A stretch of 64,000 nucleotides of DNA from Hydrogenispora ethanolica (GCF_004340685.1 NZ_SLUN01000023.1:1-64000), one strand, 5' to 3'. Positions 8,214-17,071 are shown, counted from the stretch's first letter. Numbers and translations are program-made. Notes: generated from the letters alone by a model not told the origin.

Positions 8214-9668
8214 TCACAGTATATCCAATTCACAATACTTTCCGGATTCGCTATCAAAATACGTTATCCGGTATTCATGAGTCTGCAGATCGGCCGTTAG
8301 CAACGTCTCATACTTCTCTTTCCGCCAAGAAATCTCCAGCGAATGTTCGTCTCCCGTATCCAAAAGCTGAAAAATGCCGTCAAAAGCGGGATAGGAGTTC
8401 CTGAACCTCATCAAGGCGAATAGCTTTTGCAAAACCGGTCTTTTTAAATTCGCGGCAATCTCCTCTTTGGTATAATAATGGCGGTTGATATTCCGGCCGA
8501 TCTTGGTCTCCTCCAGCAGCTTAATATCGTTTTCCCCGGCCAGCAAGCCGACATAGTAGACCTGAGGTATTCCCGGCGCGAAAAATTGAATGGCCCGGGC
8601 CAACAGGTAAGCGTCGTCATTATTGCCCAATGCCGAATAATAGGTGCAGTTTATCTGGTACACGTCCAGATTGTTATAAGCGATGGTATTATATATTTTT
8701 TTGACATTGGCGCCCCGTGAAAAAAGGTACTCCTGGGTTTGGGCTATTTCTTCGTCGCTTAACAGGCCGGCCACGTCAACCACTCCGATCCCGTCATGGG
8801 TGTCCAGCGTGGTAAATTGTTTTCGGGGACAGATTTGGAGCCAGTGAATCAGCCTTTGATTTGAACCGCTGTATAGCGAATATAACAGCAGCATCGGCAG
8901 GGCGAAATCATATACCCAGTAGCCTTTTTCCGCCAGTTTCAGCTGCATCGAGTAATGCTCATGGATCTCAGGAAGGATTGCCACGCCATAAGGACTCAGA
9001 ACCGACCGGGTAAAATCCAAGAGCTCCCAAACCTCCGGTTCAACAAAGAAACAACTGGTACCCGGCTTCTTGACGGCATAGGCGAAGGCATCCAACCGGA
9101 TAATCGCCGCTCCTTTCCTGGACAATCCCCGCAAATTCTCGGCGACGAATTGCCGGGTGGTCTCCGTGCTGAGATTCAAGTCAATCTGTTCTTCAGCAAA
9201 GGTACACCATATTTTTTCCCTGGTGCCGTCCGCGAATTTCGCTTCGACGTAGGGAGCGCGCGGTTTCCGCTTGTAAATCCGCTCGATATCACCCGGACCG
9301 GGTTCCCCGCCCGGCCAAAAGTCCCGGTAACGAATGAAAAGATCCGCGTATGCCGAATTATCCCCGCGCTTTAAAAAATCCTGATAGTACTTTGAATTCC
9401 GGGAGATATGATTGACCATGAAGTCAAACATCAAATAGCAATCTTTGCTCAATTCCGCGATGTCCCGCCAGGTTCCGAAATCTTCGTCCACTGTGTCATA
9501 GGCCAGAGGGGCAAAGCCCCGGTCGGCGGAAGACGGGAAGAATGGCAAAATATGAACCCCGCCGATAATCCCTTGAAAGTCCCTTCGTAATATCTCCCGC
9601 AACTCCGGCAGATTTCTCCCCAGGCTATCGGCATATGTAATCAGCATAATCTCGTTTCTTATCGGCAT
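8214..9668 (-). CDS. gtfA: Sucrose phosphorylase (GH13_18)
   Basis: Cytoplasmic enzyme converting sucrose plus phosphate to alpha-glucose 1-phosphate and fructose, thus saving one ATP against hydrolysis. About 484 residues, as expected. ATG at 9668 follows AGGAGTCGTTCA. Subfamily motifs are clear: RLDAFAYAVKK carries the nucleophile Asp, LPEIHEHY the acid/base Glu, and TLDTHDGIGVVDV and ETKIGRNINRHYY are characteristic of sucrose-type phosphorylases. Sucrose 6'-phosphate phosphorylase is a close relative that cannot be fully excluded, but the ABC importer would deliver free sucrose. It has its own promoter and operator at 9705-9743, separate from the downstream importer operon. Confidence 0.88.
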   Translation of the reverse strand: MPIRNEIMLITYADSLGRNLPELREILRRDFQGIIGGVHILPFFPSSADRGFAPLAYDTVDEDFGTWRDIAELSKDCYLMFDFMVNHISRNSKYYQDFLKRGDNSAYADLFIRYRDFWPGGEPGPGDIERIYKRKPRAPYVEAKFADGTREKIWCTFAEEQIDLNLSTETTRQFVAENLRGLSRKGAAIIRLDAFAYAVKKPGTSCFFVEPEVWELLDFTRSVLSPYGVAILPEIHEHYSMQLKLAEKGYWVYDFALPMLLLYSLYSGSNQRLIHWLQICPRKQFTTLDTHDGIGVVDVAGLLSDEEIAQTQEYLFSRGANVKKIYNTIAYNNLDVYQINCTYYSALGNNDDAYLLARAIQFFAPGIPQVYYVGLLAGENDIKLLEETKIGRNINRHYYTKEEIAANLKRPVLQKLFALMRFRNSYPAFDGIFQLLDTGDEHSLEISWRKEKYETLLTADLQTHEYRITYFDSESGKYCELDIL

Positions 9669-9704
9669 TGAACGACTCCTGTCCATTTTGATTGATTTAA
9701 TCAA

Positions 9705-9743
9705 ATTATATATTTTCTCTCAAAATATATCAACCGGTTGACA
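9705..9743 (-). promoter_or_regulatory. Promoter with overlapping LacI-family operator for the sucrose phosphorylase gene
   Basis: Minus strand: TTGATA (9728-9733), 17-base spacer, TATAAT (9705-9710). The -35 box overlaps the palindrome TATCAACCGGTTGACA (9728-9743), matching the operator at 8142-8157. Both sites place the repressor on the -35 element. Confidence 0.85.
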
Positions 9744-9818
9744 TTATCTTTATAAAAAAATTCCTTTTCAGCTTGGCTCAAAAGGAATTGCCGCTTTCGT
9801 ATCAAAACGCCGCCCGCA

Positions 9819-10793
9819 TTAGGTGGTGTTTCTCTCCACCAGACGGACTGGGAAGATGTTCTCCATGAGAACTTCTTTCCCGTTTATCTGTTTGATAAGC
9901 AATTCGACCGCCCGTTTGCTCATCTCCGCCATCGGCTGCCGGATGGTGGTCAGCTGGGGTACAATCAAAGAGGCCAGTTGAATGTCGTCATAACCGATAA
10001 TTTTGATATCCTCCGGAATTCTCTTGTTTAATCGGCTGCAAGCTTGAATCACCTGCACCGCCGTGATATCGCTGGTAAATACGCCGTCAATATCCGGATA
10101 TTCTTTAAACATGTTATAAATCAAGCGCTCATTTTGCGGAATATCAAACACATCGACCTCGGTTTGAACGGTGATGTGCTCCACCCGGTTGGCGACCACT
10201 TCAATGATGAACGCTTCATATCTTTTGTTGGACAGCATGTTCAAGCTCAAATTGCCGGAGATGTGGGCTATTTTCCGGCAGCCTTTTTGAATCAACAGAT
10301 TGGCGGCCAATCTGCCGCCTTCGAAATTATCCGATGAAACAAACGGGATCGAATTGGTAATCTGCCGGTCAAAGGTGACGATGGGCAGATTTAGGTTGAG
10401 ATACTCATCGATCTCCAAGGTATGGCTGCCCATGAGAATCCCATCGACTTTATGCCGTTTTAACATCTCGACGTATTCTTTTTCTTTCTTCCGATTCAAG
10501 TGAGAATTGCAGAGCAATATCTTATAACCGCATTCATAGGCATAATATTCAATATGGCTCGCCAACTCTCCAAAAAAGGAGTGCGCCACTGTCGGTATGA
10601 TCAAGCCGATGATATTTGACTTCTGGCGGTACAAAGAACGGGCGATCTCATTGGGTTGGTACTGCAATTCTTTCATCGCTTCGGCTACTTTATTGCGGGT
10701 CTTTTCACTAATATAGCCCCGGTTGTTTAAAACCCGGGAAACGGTGGTCACAGTTACTCCCGCCATTTTCGCGACATCCTTTATAGTGGCCAT
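9819..10793 (-). CDS. LacI-family repressor of the sucrose regulon
   Basis: About 324 residues. ATG at 10793 follows GAGGGAAGAC. The N-terminal helix-turn-helix reads IKDVAKMAGVTVTTVSRVLN, followed by the hinge region and a periplasmic-binding-protein-like sensor domain (IIGLIIPTVAHSFF...GVFTSDITAVQ...IIGYDDIQLA). It is the first gene of the cluster and the obvious ligand for the two operators at 8142 and 9728. The inducer is unknown; sucrose, fructose or a phosphorylated derivative are candidates. Its own promoter at 10869-10897 has no copy of the operator, suggesting constitutive expression. Confidence 0.9.
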   Translation of the reverse strand: MATIKDVAKMAGVTVTTVSRVLNNRGYISEKTRNKVAEAMKELQYQPNEIARSLYRQKSNIIGLIIPTVAHSFFGELASHIEYYAYECGYKILLCNSHLNRKKEKEYVEMLKRHKVDGILMGSHTLEIDEYLNLNLPIVTFDRQITNSIPFVSSDNFEGGRLAANLLIQKGCRKIAHISGNLSLNMLSNKRYEAFIIEVVANRVEHITVQTEVDVFDIPQNERLIYNMFKEYPDIDGVFTSDITAVQVIQACSRLNKRIPEDIKIIGYDDIQLASLIVPQLTTIRQPMAEMSKRAVELLIKQINGKEVLMENIFPVRLVERNTT

Positions 10794-10868
10794 GTCTTCC
10801 CTCTTTGATAGAATTGGCAATCCATCGCTTAACGGGCACAATCCAGTTGGTCCGTTTATTTTGTCTCT

Positions 10869-10897
10869 ATTATAGCCTTGTTATCATGGTTTGTAAA
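10869..10897 (-). promoter_or_regulatory. Promoter of the lacI-type gene
   Basis: Minus strand TTTACA (10892-10897), 17-base spacer, TATAAT (10869-10874). It lies about 75 bases upstream of the start codon. Confidence 0.65.
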
Positions 10898-11013
10898 TTA
10901 TTTAGCCATTTGGAGTATGAAACCGTTCCAGCCCCAATCCTCGGAATTTATCATATTTTACGATGTTCCCCGGCCGAAGCGCCAGCGAGACTCCTTTCGT
11001 CGCCCGGCCGCCT

Positions 11014-11045
11014 CATAAAAAAAGAGGCCGTGCGGCCTCTTTTCG
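11014..11045 (-). terminator. Intrinsic terminator of the TRAP/dehydrogenase operon
   Basis: Minus strand AAAAGAGGCCGCACGGCCTC followed by a run of T. GC-rich stem with short loop, directly after the D-2-hydroxyacid dehydrogenase gene. Confidence 0.9.
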
Positions 11046-11066
11046 GATAGGATTCGTATGTTAATT

Positions 11067-12053
11067 TTATTTCAGATATTCGCCGTTGACCAGGTTCAAG
11101 ATCTTGCCGGTCTCTAGGAACTTCTTGACCAGCACCGCGGCGGTGCTGCGGCAGTCGTGGAACGCCTCCTTCGAATAAAACGCGGCGTGCGGGGTCAGGA
11201 GAATCTGCTCCATCCCCACCAGCTCCGGGTCCTGCGGCGGTTCGGTCGCCAAAACGTCCAGGCCGGCTCCGGCCACCTTGCCGCTCTTCACTGCGTCCTT
11301 CAAGGCCGTCTGGTCGATGGTGCCGCCCCGGGCGGTGTTGACGATGAAGACTCCCGGTTTCATCTGAGCGAACTGTTCGGCGCCGATCATTCCCCGGGTC
11401 TCCTGATTCAGCGGGCAGTGCAAGCTGATGACATCCGCCTGGCTCAGGAGCTCCGGCAGAGTCTCGACCCGCTCGATCCCCAGCGCCTTCTCCACGCCCA
11501 TCGAAAGGTACGGATCGTAAAACAAGACTTTGAAGCCGAAGGCCTTGGCGCGCAACGCCGCGGCCGTCCCGATCCGGCCCAATCCGATAATGCCGAAGAC
11601 CTGCTTCCGGAAACGGCGCAGCGTCTGTTCGCCGCTCTTCCAGTCCCAGACCCCGTCCCGGATCTGTTTGACATAGGGAAAGAGGTTGCGCAGTTGTGCC
11701 AGGGCCAGCGCGATGGCATGGTCGGCCACTTCCTCGGTGCCGTAATCGGTCACGTTGCAGACCGCGATGCCCATCTCCCCGGCGGCCTGGATGTCGACAT
11801 TGTCAAATCCCACGCCGTTGCGGACGATGATCCGGCATTTTTTCAACCGGCCCAGCGCGGCCCGGCTCAGTTTCACCTGGTGCCAGATGATCACCGCGTC
11901 CAGCTCGTCGAAGGCGGCCGGCAGTTCCGATTCGTGGGCCACTTCCATGCGGATCACTTCGGCCACGCCGTCCAGCACCTGGGCTTCGACCTTGACTTCG
12001 GCAGCGTTGGAATTCACCGAATCCAGCACTCCCACCTTGAATAACGTACTCAT
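11067..12053 (-). CDS. D-isomer-specific 2-hydroxyacid dehydrogenase
   Basis: NAD(P)H-dependent interconversion of 2-keto and D-2-hydroxy acids. About 328 residues; ATG at 12053 follows GATGGAGGAACAGTCA. The nucleotide-binding motif is FGIIGLGRIGTAAA (GxGxxG) followed by an acidic residue in FYDPYL, which favours NADH. Catalytic Arg is in NTARGGTID, Glu in VLATEPP, and His in LTPHAAFYS. Sequence style is closest to the phosphoglycerate dehydrogenase/CtBP group, so the substrate cannot be named. Last gene of the TRAP operon, which also holds two SDRs, so it probably reduces a keto acid formed from the imported substrate. Confidence 0.88.
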   Translation of the reverse strand: MSTLFKVGVLDSVNSNAAEVKVEAQVLDGVAEVIRMEVAHESELPAAFDELDAVIIWHQVKLSRAALGRLKKCRIIVRNGVGFDNVDIQAAGEMGIAVCNVTDYGTEEVADHAIALALAQLRNLFPYVKQIRDGVWDWKSGEQTLRRFRKQVFGIIGLGRIGTAAALRAKAFGFKVLFYDPYLSMGVEKALGIERVETLPELLSQADVISLHCPLNQETRGMIGAEQFAQMKPGVFIVNTARGGTIDQTALKDAVKSGKVAGAGLDVLATEPPQDPELVGMEQILLTPHAAFYSKEAFHDCRSTAAVLVKKFLETGKILNLVNGEYLK

Positions 12054-12167
12054 TGACTGTTCCTCCATCTCATTGTTGTATATCGATATCCCTTGCAGAA
12101 TATTGAATCCATTCATCGGACGCGTTTCATCCGCGGCGTCACCGCAATCCGCCCGGGGCGGGGACGC

Positions 12168-13013
12168 TCAGAACCGTTTGGGAACGATCGCTTCCCGGGT
12201 CCGCCGGATGTTCTTGACCACCTGGTCGAAGTTGCGCAACGAAATTCCGATAAATAAAGTGTCGATGATTGACAGCTGGGCCACGCGCGACGAGAGCCCC
12301 TCGATCCGGTAATGGGTCTCGTTGGAACAGGTCGCCAGCTTGATGTCGAGCACCCGGTCCAGCGGCGTGCGGGCGTAATGGGTAATGCCGATGGTGGTCG
12401 CCCCGCTGTCCTTGGCCCACCCAACCGCCTCCACAATGTCCTTGCTGCTGCCGGAGTGGGAGATGCCGATGACCACGTCTCCCGGCCCCAGCAAGCTGGC
12501 GGCCATCGCCTGCATGTGGGTGTCCTGGAAAGCGGTGACCGGGATCCCGGTCTTCATCAGCTTGTGAGCGGCATCGGCCGCCACCGACCACGAACCGGCC
12601 ACCCCGTATATTTGAATTTGTTTGGCCCCGGCCAGCGCCTCGACGGCGCGTTCCAGTTCCCGGACGGAAAGCACATTCAGGGTGGAGTCCATCGCCTGTT
12701 TATTGTAGGCGAAGATCTTCTTGGCGATGGTCTCCATATCGTCCTCGGCCTGAACCTCCTCGTTCAAGATCTGCATCGGCTGCACGATGTCCAGGGCCAA
12801 GGTGATCTTCAGCTCCTGAAACCCCCTGAAGCCGAGCTTCTTGCACATCCGGACGATCGTGGCCTCGCTGACCCCGATCTGTTCGGCGAGCTCGGTGATG
12901 GGAAGGTTGATCGCCTCCTGAAAATGAGTCAGCAAATGCTCGGCGACGCGCTGCTCCGAATCGCGCAGCGCGGAGCGGCCTTCCCTGATTCTTTCCAAAC
13001 CGGAAACTGCCAT
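12168..13013 (-). CDS. RpiR-family regulator (HTH plus SIS domain)
   Basis: About 281 residues. ATG at 13013 follows GAGGTGGTTCCC; an upstream GTG lies inside the binding site. The N-terminal RpiR helix-turn-helix is ITELAEQIGVSEATIVRMCK (about residues 40-60). The C-terminal SIS sugar-phosphate-binding domain carries IYGVAGSWSVAADAAHKLM and VVIGISHSGSSKDIVEA. RpiR proteins usually sense a phosphosugar or sugar acid and bind inverted repeats. The 9-N7-9 palindrome upstream of the TRAP operon at 18309-18333 is the best candidate operator. Encoded 18 bases after the SDR gene. Confidence 0.9.
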   Translation of the reverse strand: MAVSGLERIREGRSALRDSEQRVAEHLLTHFQEAINLPITELAEQIGVSEATIVRMCKKLGFRGFQELKITLALDIVQPMQILNEEVQAEDDMETIAKKIFAYNKQAMDSTLNVLSVRELERAVEALAGAKQIQIYGVAGSWSVAADAAHKLMKTGIPVTAFQDTHMQAMAASLLGPGDVVIGISHSGSSKDIVEAVGWAKDSGATTIGITHYARTPLDRVLDIKLATCSNETHYRIEGLSSRVAQLSIIDTLFIGISLRNFDQVVKNIRRTREAIVPKRF

Positions 13014-13031
13014 GGGAACCACCTCATTCTG

Positions 13032-13772
13032 TTAATCCATTAAAAATCCGCCGTTGACGTCGATAATCTCGCCGGTTATGAAGCCCGCCCCCTCGGAGAG
13101 CAGGAACATCACCGCCGCCGCCACTTCCTCGGGCTTGCCGAGGCGTTTCAGCGGGATGGCGGCCACGATCTGCCCGCGGCGCTCCTCGGACCACTGGGCG
13201 CTCATCTCGGTGGCGATGGCGTGGGGCGCGACCCCGTTGACGGTGATGCCGTACTCCGCCAGCTCCCGGGCGAAGGTCTTGGTCAGGCAATCCAGCGCCG
13301 CCTTGGATGGGCCGTAGCCCGGCGCCGAAGTAATGTCGCCCAGCTTGCCGGCGATCGATGAAATATTAACGATCCTGCCTCCGCCCTGCTCCTTCAAGCA
13401 ATCAGCCACTTCCCGGCAGAACAGGAAGGCGCCCCGGGTATTGACCGCGAAGACCTCGTCCCAGTCCGAAACCTTGATCTCCGCCCCGGCGCGCCGCCGG
13501 ATGATCCCGGCGTTGTTGACCAGGCAGTCGATGCACCCGTATTCCCGGCGCGCCGCCGCCACGGCGGCGGCGACTTGGGCCTCGTCCGCCACATTGCACG
13601 GGATGAAGCGGATCGCCGCTCCCCGCCCGGCCAGTTCCTGCTCGACCAGCGCTCCCCGGACCGTGTCGGCGTCGCACAAGGCCACGCTGTATCCTTCCCG
13701 GACCATGGCCTCGACCACGGCCCGGCCGATCCCGGTCACGCCGCCCGTTACCAAAGCTACTTTATTCCCCAT
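13032..13772 (-). CDS. Short-chain dehydrogenase/reductase (classical SDR), copy 1
   Basis: About 246 residues. ATG at 13772 follows a GAGGGAGCGA binding site; the upstream frame extension lacks one. Rossmann motif TGGVTGIG, the structural NNAG, and the catalytic Ser (NISSIAG), Tyr and Lys (YGPSKAALD) are all present. The Asp at the end of beta-2 (LCDAD) suggests NAD(H). Substrate is not predictable from sequence; in operons of TRAP transporter plus RpiR regulator such enzymes typically act on sugar acids or polyols. A separate upstream gap of 166 bases contains two CCACAATAT-containing repeats that might be a second regulatory site. Confidence 0.85.
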   Translation of the reverse strand: MGNKVALVTGGVTGIGRAVVEAMVREGYSVALCDADTVRGALVEQELAGRGAAIRFIPCNVADEAQVAAAVAAARREYGCIDCLVNNAGIIRRRAGAEIKVSDWDEVFAVNTRGAFLFCREVADCLKEQGGGRIVNISSIAGKLGDITSAPGYGPSKAALDCLTKTFARELAEYGITVNGVAPHAIATEMSAQWSEERRGQIVAAIPLKRLGKPEEVAAAVMFLLSEGAGFITGEIIDVNGGFLMD

Positions 13773-13844
13773 TCGCTCCCTCGACTCCTCTCCCAGTTGA
13801 GAGAATTGCATAATTTGTGAAATAATCTTTTGTCCACAATATAT

Positions 13845-13890
13845 CGTTAGGTATATCCGGGTCTTGCACTATAATATTGTGGCCACAGGG
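13845..13890. promoter_or_regulatory. Possible regulatory repeats between the two SDR genes
   Basis: CCACAATAT occurs at about 13835-13845 and, inverted, within ATATTGTGGCCACA (about 13872-13885), which holds the palindrome TGTGGCCACA. Position and arrangement suggest a protein-binding site; no direct evidence. Confidence 0.25.
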
Positions 13891-13938
13891 CTTGTTAAGG
13901 TAATGATGCAATTCTCTGAGCTCCAAAAGTTCAAATCT

Positions 13939-14697
13939 TTATAACGTGGCTCCTCCGTCGATCACCACCACGCTGCCATTCATATAGGAAGCCTCGTCGC
14001 AACAGGCAAACAGAATGGCCTGGGCGATCTCCTCGTCCTTGCCCAGGCGGCCCATGGGCTGCCTGGCGATGAAGGCGGCCCGCGCCGCCTCGGGATCCGC
14101 CTGGGCCTGCATCCGTTCTTCCAAGGCCGGCGTATAGGTGGTGCCGGGACAGACGCAGTTGACCCGGATATTCTCCTTGATGTAATCGGCGGCCATCGCC
14201 TTGGTCAGCGAGACCAACGCGCCCTTGGAGGCGGAGTAAGCGCTGCGGTCGACGATCCCTTTCAATGCCGCCACCGAGGCGTTATTGACGATGACTCCAC
14301 CGCCCGTCTTCCTCATCTCCTGGACCACGTACTTGGATACCAGGAACGGCCCTTTAACATTGATGCGCATGGTCCGGTCGAAATCCTCCTCGGCCATGTC
14401 ATCGACCCGGCCCGGCAGGATAATCCCGGCGTTGTTGACCAGAATGTCGATGCGGCCGAAGGCCTGGACCGCATCATTCACCATCTTGGCGGCGGCGGCC
14501 GCGTCGGCCACATCCGCCGGGACGGCCAGACCGGTCCCGCCCGCATTGCGCACCAGGTCCACGGTTTTGGCGGCCCTTTCGGGAAAAAGGTCATTCACGG
14601 CGACCCGCGCCCCGGCCTTGGCGAACTGGATGGCGGTCGCCTGCCCGATCCCCGACCCCGCGCCGGTAATCAATACAACCTTGTTGGAAAAACGCAT
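13939..14697 (-). CDS. Short-chain dehydrogenase/reductase (classical SDR), copy 2
   Basis: 252 residues with the cofactor motif ITGAGSGIGQAT, NNAGII, catalytic Ser in NNASVAAL, and YSASKGALV supplying Tyr and Lys. Asp in AVNDLF at the end of beta-2 favours NAD. It resembles glucose/galactose 1-dehydrogenase or gluconate 5-dehydrogenase-like members, but that is family resemblance only. It follows dctM by 125 bases and precedes the other SDR. Together they would provide two oxidation or epimerisation steps on the imported compound. Confidence 0.85.
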   Translation of the reverse strand: MRFSNKVVLITGAGSGIGQATAIQFAKAGARVAVNDLFPERAAKTVDLVRNAGGTGLAVPADVADAAAAAKMVNDAVQAFGRIDILVNNAGIILPGRVDDMAEEDFDRTMRINVKGPFLVSKYVVQEMRKTGGGVIVNNASVAALKGIVDRSAYSASKGALVSLTKAMAADYIKENIRVNCVCPGTTYTPALEERMQAQADPEAARAAFIARQPMGRLGKDEEIAQAILFACCDEASYMNGSVVVIDGGATL

Positions 14698-14822
14698 GGC
14701 AATCCCTCTCTCTTGGAAAATCGCTGTCAGTCATCCATCCTGTGCCAGCGGTATAAAACCGCGCCGGGCTCCGAATTCCTGGCACTGCGAACGCCCGACG
14801 CCTGAAAACCCGATAACCCGGC

Positions 14823-16109
14823 TCACCCCTTGCCGAAGATCATATTGGGAATGAACAGCGCCAAGTCCGGGAAGAAGATAATCGCTAAAATAACCGCCAC
14901 GGTAGCGATCAACAGCAACCGGGACTCCTTGAAAAACTCGCCGATCGAGCATTCAAAGATAGAGCAGACGATGTACATGACCACCCCGACCGGCGGAGTC
15001 AACAACCCGATGGTCAGCGTCATCACCATCACGATCCCGAAATGGACCGGGTCAATGCCCACTTGCTTGGCGACCGGCAGCAGAATGGAAGTCAGGAGCA
15101 AAATGAGCACCGTCGAATCCATAAACATCCCGGCCACCAGCAGAAAGGCGATGATAATCAGCATGATGACCCAGGGAGTGCTGGAGATGCCCAGCATGAA
15201 TTGGGCCAACTGCTGCGGCAGCTGTTCCCAGGTGATCCCGTAGGCGAAGATCGCCGACAACGCGATCAGCAGCATGATCATGCCGATATCGAGCACCGTG
15301 TCCTGCAGGGTCTTGAGAAAACGCTCCCAGGTGAATTCCTTGTAAACCAAGGCGCCGATGACGATCGCATAGACCACCGCGAAGGCGCCGGCCTCCGACG
15401 GCGTGAAAAACCCCAGGCGCAAGCCGACAATGAGCAGGATCGGAAAGAGAAACGCCCAGATACAATCGATAAACGTCGTGGCGATCTCCTTCGGCGAGGC
15501 CGGCTTGGCCCGTTCAGGCTGATAGCCCTTGATCCGCCCGGTGATCGCGATCGAGCCCATCATAAAGATCGCCATCAACAATCCGGGGAGGATCCCCGCG
15601 GCGAAAAGCCGTCCGATCGAGACCTCGCCGATACTGCCGTACAGCACCAGCCCGATGCCGGGCGGGATCATCGTGACGATCAGCGAGGCGAAACCGATGA
15701 TGCCGGCGGAGAAGCCTTTGGAATAGCCTTTCTCCGTCATGCCGGGCCCCAATACCCGGGCCTGCATCGAGGCGTCGGCGATCGCCGAGCCGGTGATGCC
15801 GCCGATCAGCGTGGCGAGAACCACATTGACCTGGGCCAGTCCGGCGCGGAGGTGGCCGGCCAGCACCGAAGCCAGCTTCATCAGCCGCTGGGTGATGCCC
15901 GTCTCGTTGAGCAGGTTGCCGGCGAAGACAAACAACGGGATCGCCAGCAAGGTAAAGCTTTGGGTCTGCGTCAGCACCAATTGGACCGGTATGGTAAACG
16001 GCAGCGACGACTGCTGCAGGAAGAATACGGATCCCGAAATGCCGATGGCGAAGGCGACCGGCATCCCCAGCATCATAAAGAGAAAAAACAGGCTTATGAC
16101 CAATACCAT
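14823..16109 (-). CDS. TRAP transporter large permease, DctM type
   Basis: About 428 residues, with a dozen membrane segments; the ion-coupled transport channel of a tripartite (TRAP) importer. ATG at 16109 follows AAGGAGGATTGCATAC, giving the usual start MVLVISLFFLFMMLGMPVAF. The longer upstream frame to 16157 runs into the triple-stem element and has no binding site. Typical DctM motifs appear: GITGSAIADASM, MIPPGIGLVLYG, and LLTPPVGVVMY near the C-terminus. Works with the small permease and binding protein encoded upstream. Confidence 0.92.
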   Translation of the reverse strand: MVLVISLFFLFMMLGMPVAFAIGISGSVFFLQQSSLPFTIPVQLVLTQTQSFTLLAIPLFVFAGNLLNETGITQRLMKLASVLAGHLRAGLAQVNVVLATLIGGITGSAIADASMQARVLGPGMTEKGYSKGFSAGIIGFASLIVTMIPPGIGLVLYGSIGEVSIGRLFAAGILPGLLMAIFMMGSIAITGRIKGYQPERAKPASPKEIATTFIDCIWAFLFPILLIVGLRLGFFTPSEAGAFAVVYAIVIGALVYKEFTWERFLKTLQDTVLDIGMIMLLIALSAIFAYGITWEQLPQQLAQFMLGISSTPWVIMLIIIAFLLVAGMFMDSTVLILLLTSILLPVAKQVGIDPVHFGIVMVMTLTIGLLTPPVGVVMYIVCSIFECSIGEFFKESRLLLIATVAVILAIIFFPDLALFIPNMIFGKG

Positions 16110-16130
16110 GTATGCAATCCTCCTTACTAT

Positions 16131-16278
16131 ATATGTCGCACTAAATATTCCGAACAAAAACTTGGCGACATATTTTCCTTGCTGGATAAGATGAAATAAA
16201 TTCCACTCTTTACCCTTTTCCAGCCATGCTTTAAGGCTGGAAAAGCTGGTTCGGATTATTTATTTCATCTTATATATC
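16131..16278. repeat. Triple-stem element, copy 2, inside the TRAP operon
   Basis: Same architecture as the element at 1476-1625. Stem A: ATATGTCGC (16131-16139) with GCGACATAT (16165-16173). Stem B: ATAAGATGAAATAAA (16186-16200) with TTTATTTCATCTTAT (16259-16273). Stem C: CTTTTCCAGCC with GGCTGGAAAAG (about 16215-16244). Relative to copy 1, one pair in stem A and two pairs in stem B changed on both sides, so pairing is kept. It sits between dctQ and dctM and must be transcribed with them. Unlike copy 1 it does not enter a coding region. Confidence 0.8.
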
Positions 16279-16367
16279 AATAACAGGTTACCGCCCTATC
16301 CGGCGGTCGGGGACAATGAGACTTTGAAGGCGGAACGCTGAGCCGTCCGCAACTTGCCGGACCGCGG

Positions 16368-16874
16368 CTAGAGAAATTCTTTGGCGGATCCCGGGCTTTG
16401 CAGGCGTTGATAGCCCCGCTTCAATTGTTCCCTGACTTTCAGGATCGTCGTAACCAGCATCAACAGCGACCCCACCGGCACGCTCAAGGTAACCCAGGTA
16501 TAGCTGAAAGTCGGCATCCCTTGGAACGTCCGCAGCCGGGTCGTATAGGAGAGCCAAAATCCGAAACCGATCAACGCCGCCAAAAACAGCATGATGACCA
16601 ACTGGTTGAAAAGCTTGATGTAAAACTGCGCTTTCTGCGGTAACCGGGTGACCACCAGATCGATGCTGACCAGTTTGTCCCGGCGGATGGCCACATCGCC
16701 ACTGAGAAAGACGCACCAGGCAAAGAGGAAGGTCGCCATATCCACCGCCCAAACGATGGGATGATGGAGCGTCCTGGCGATGGCCGAGCCAAACACCAGC
16801 GCCGTAAGGGCCGCCAAGGCAACCTTGGCGATGAAGACCTCCGCCTTGCCGATAAACTCATAGAATTCTTTCAC
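16368..16874 (-). CDS. TRAP transporter small permease, DctQ type
   Basis: About 168 residues with four membrane segments (roughly residues 10-35, 45-65, 85-110, 130-150), the normal DctQ topology. GTG at 16874 follows AGCAGGGGTGTTATACC; ATG at 16907 would add 11 residues but has no good binding site. VWAVDMATFLFAWCVFLSGD is typical for the second helix pair. Lies between the binding protein gene, from which it is separated by a strong hairpin, and dctM. Confidence 0.85.
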   Translation of the reverse strand: MKEFYEFIGKAEVFIAKVALAALTALVFGSAIARTLHHPIVWAVDMATFLFAWCVFLSGDVAIRRDKLVSIDLVVTRLPQKAQFYIKLFNQLVIMLFLAALIGFGFWLSYTTRLRTFQGMPTFSYTWVTLSVPVGSLLMLVTTILKVREQLKRGYQRLQSPGSAKEFL

Positions 16875-16972
16875 GGTATAACACCCCTGCTCTCTACGAT
16901 CTTTCATGAATTGCGGCCGGTCGGAAAACCGGTCCGCCGATTCCGGCCCGCACATTCCGGCGGACGGATGGT

Positions 16973-17006
16973 TTTCCAGCCCTGTCACTCACGGCAGGGC
17001 TGGAAA
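16973..17006. other. Strong intercistronic hairpin between dctP and dctQ
   Basis: TTTCCAGCCCTG and CAGGGCTGGAAA form a perfect 12-bp stem with a 10-base loop and no T tail. The likely role is to make more binding-protein mRNA than permease mRNA. The stem core TTTCCAGCC/GGCTGGAAA is shared with stem C of the triple-stem elements. Confidence 0.65.
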
Positions 17007-17071
17007 CGCTTTTGAAATATCCCGGCGCCGCGCCCCGGCATGTCCGGAGCGAAACGCGCGTCCGGAACGGC

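Noticed and set aside
14591-14785. Small minus-strand frame overlapping the SDR gene start
   Set aside because: Alternative frame of the SDR gene without a start signal.
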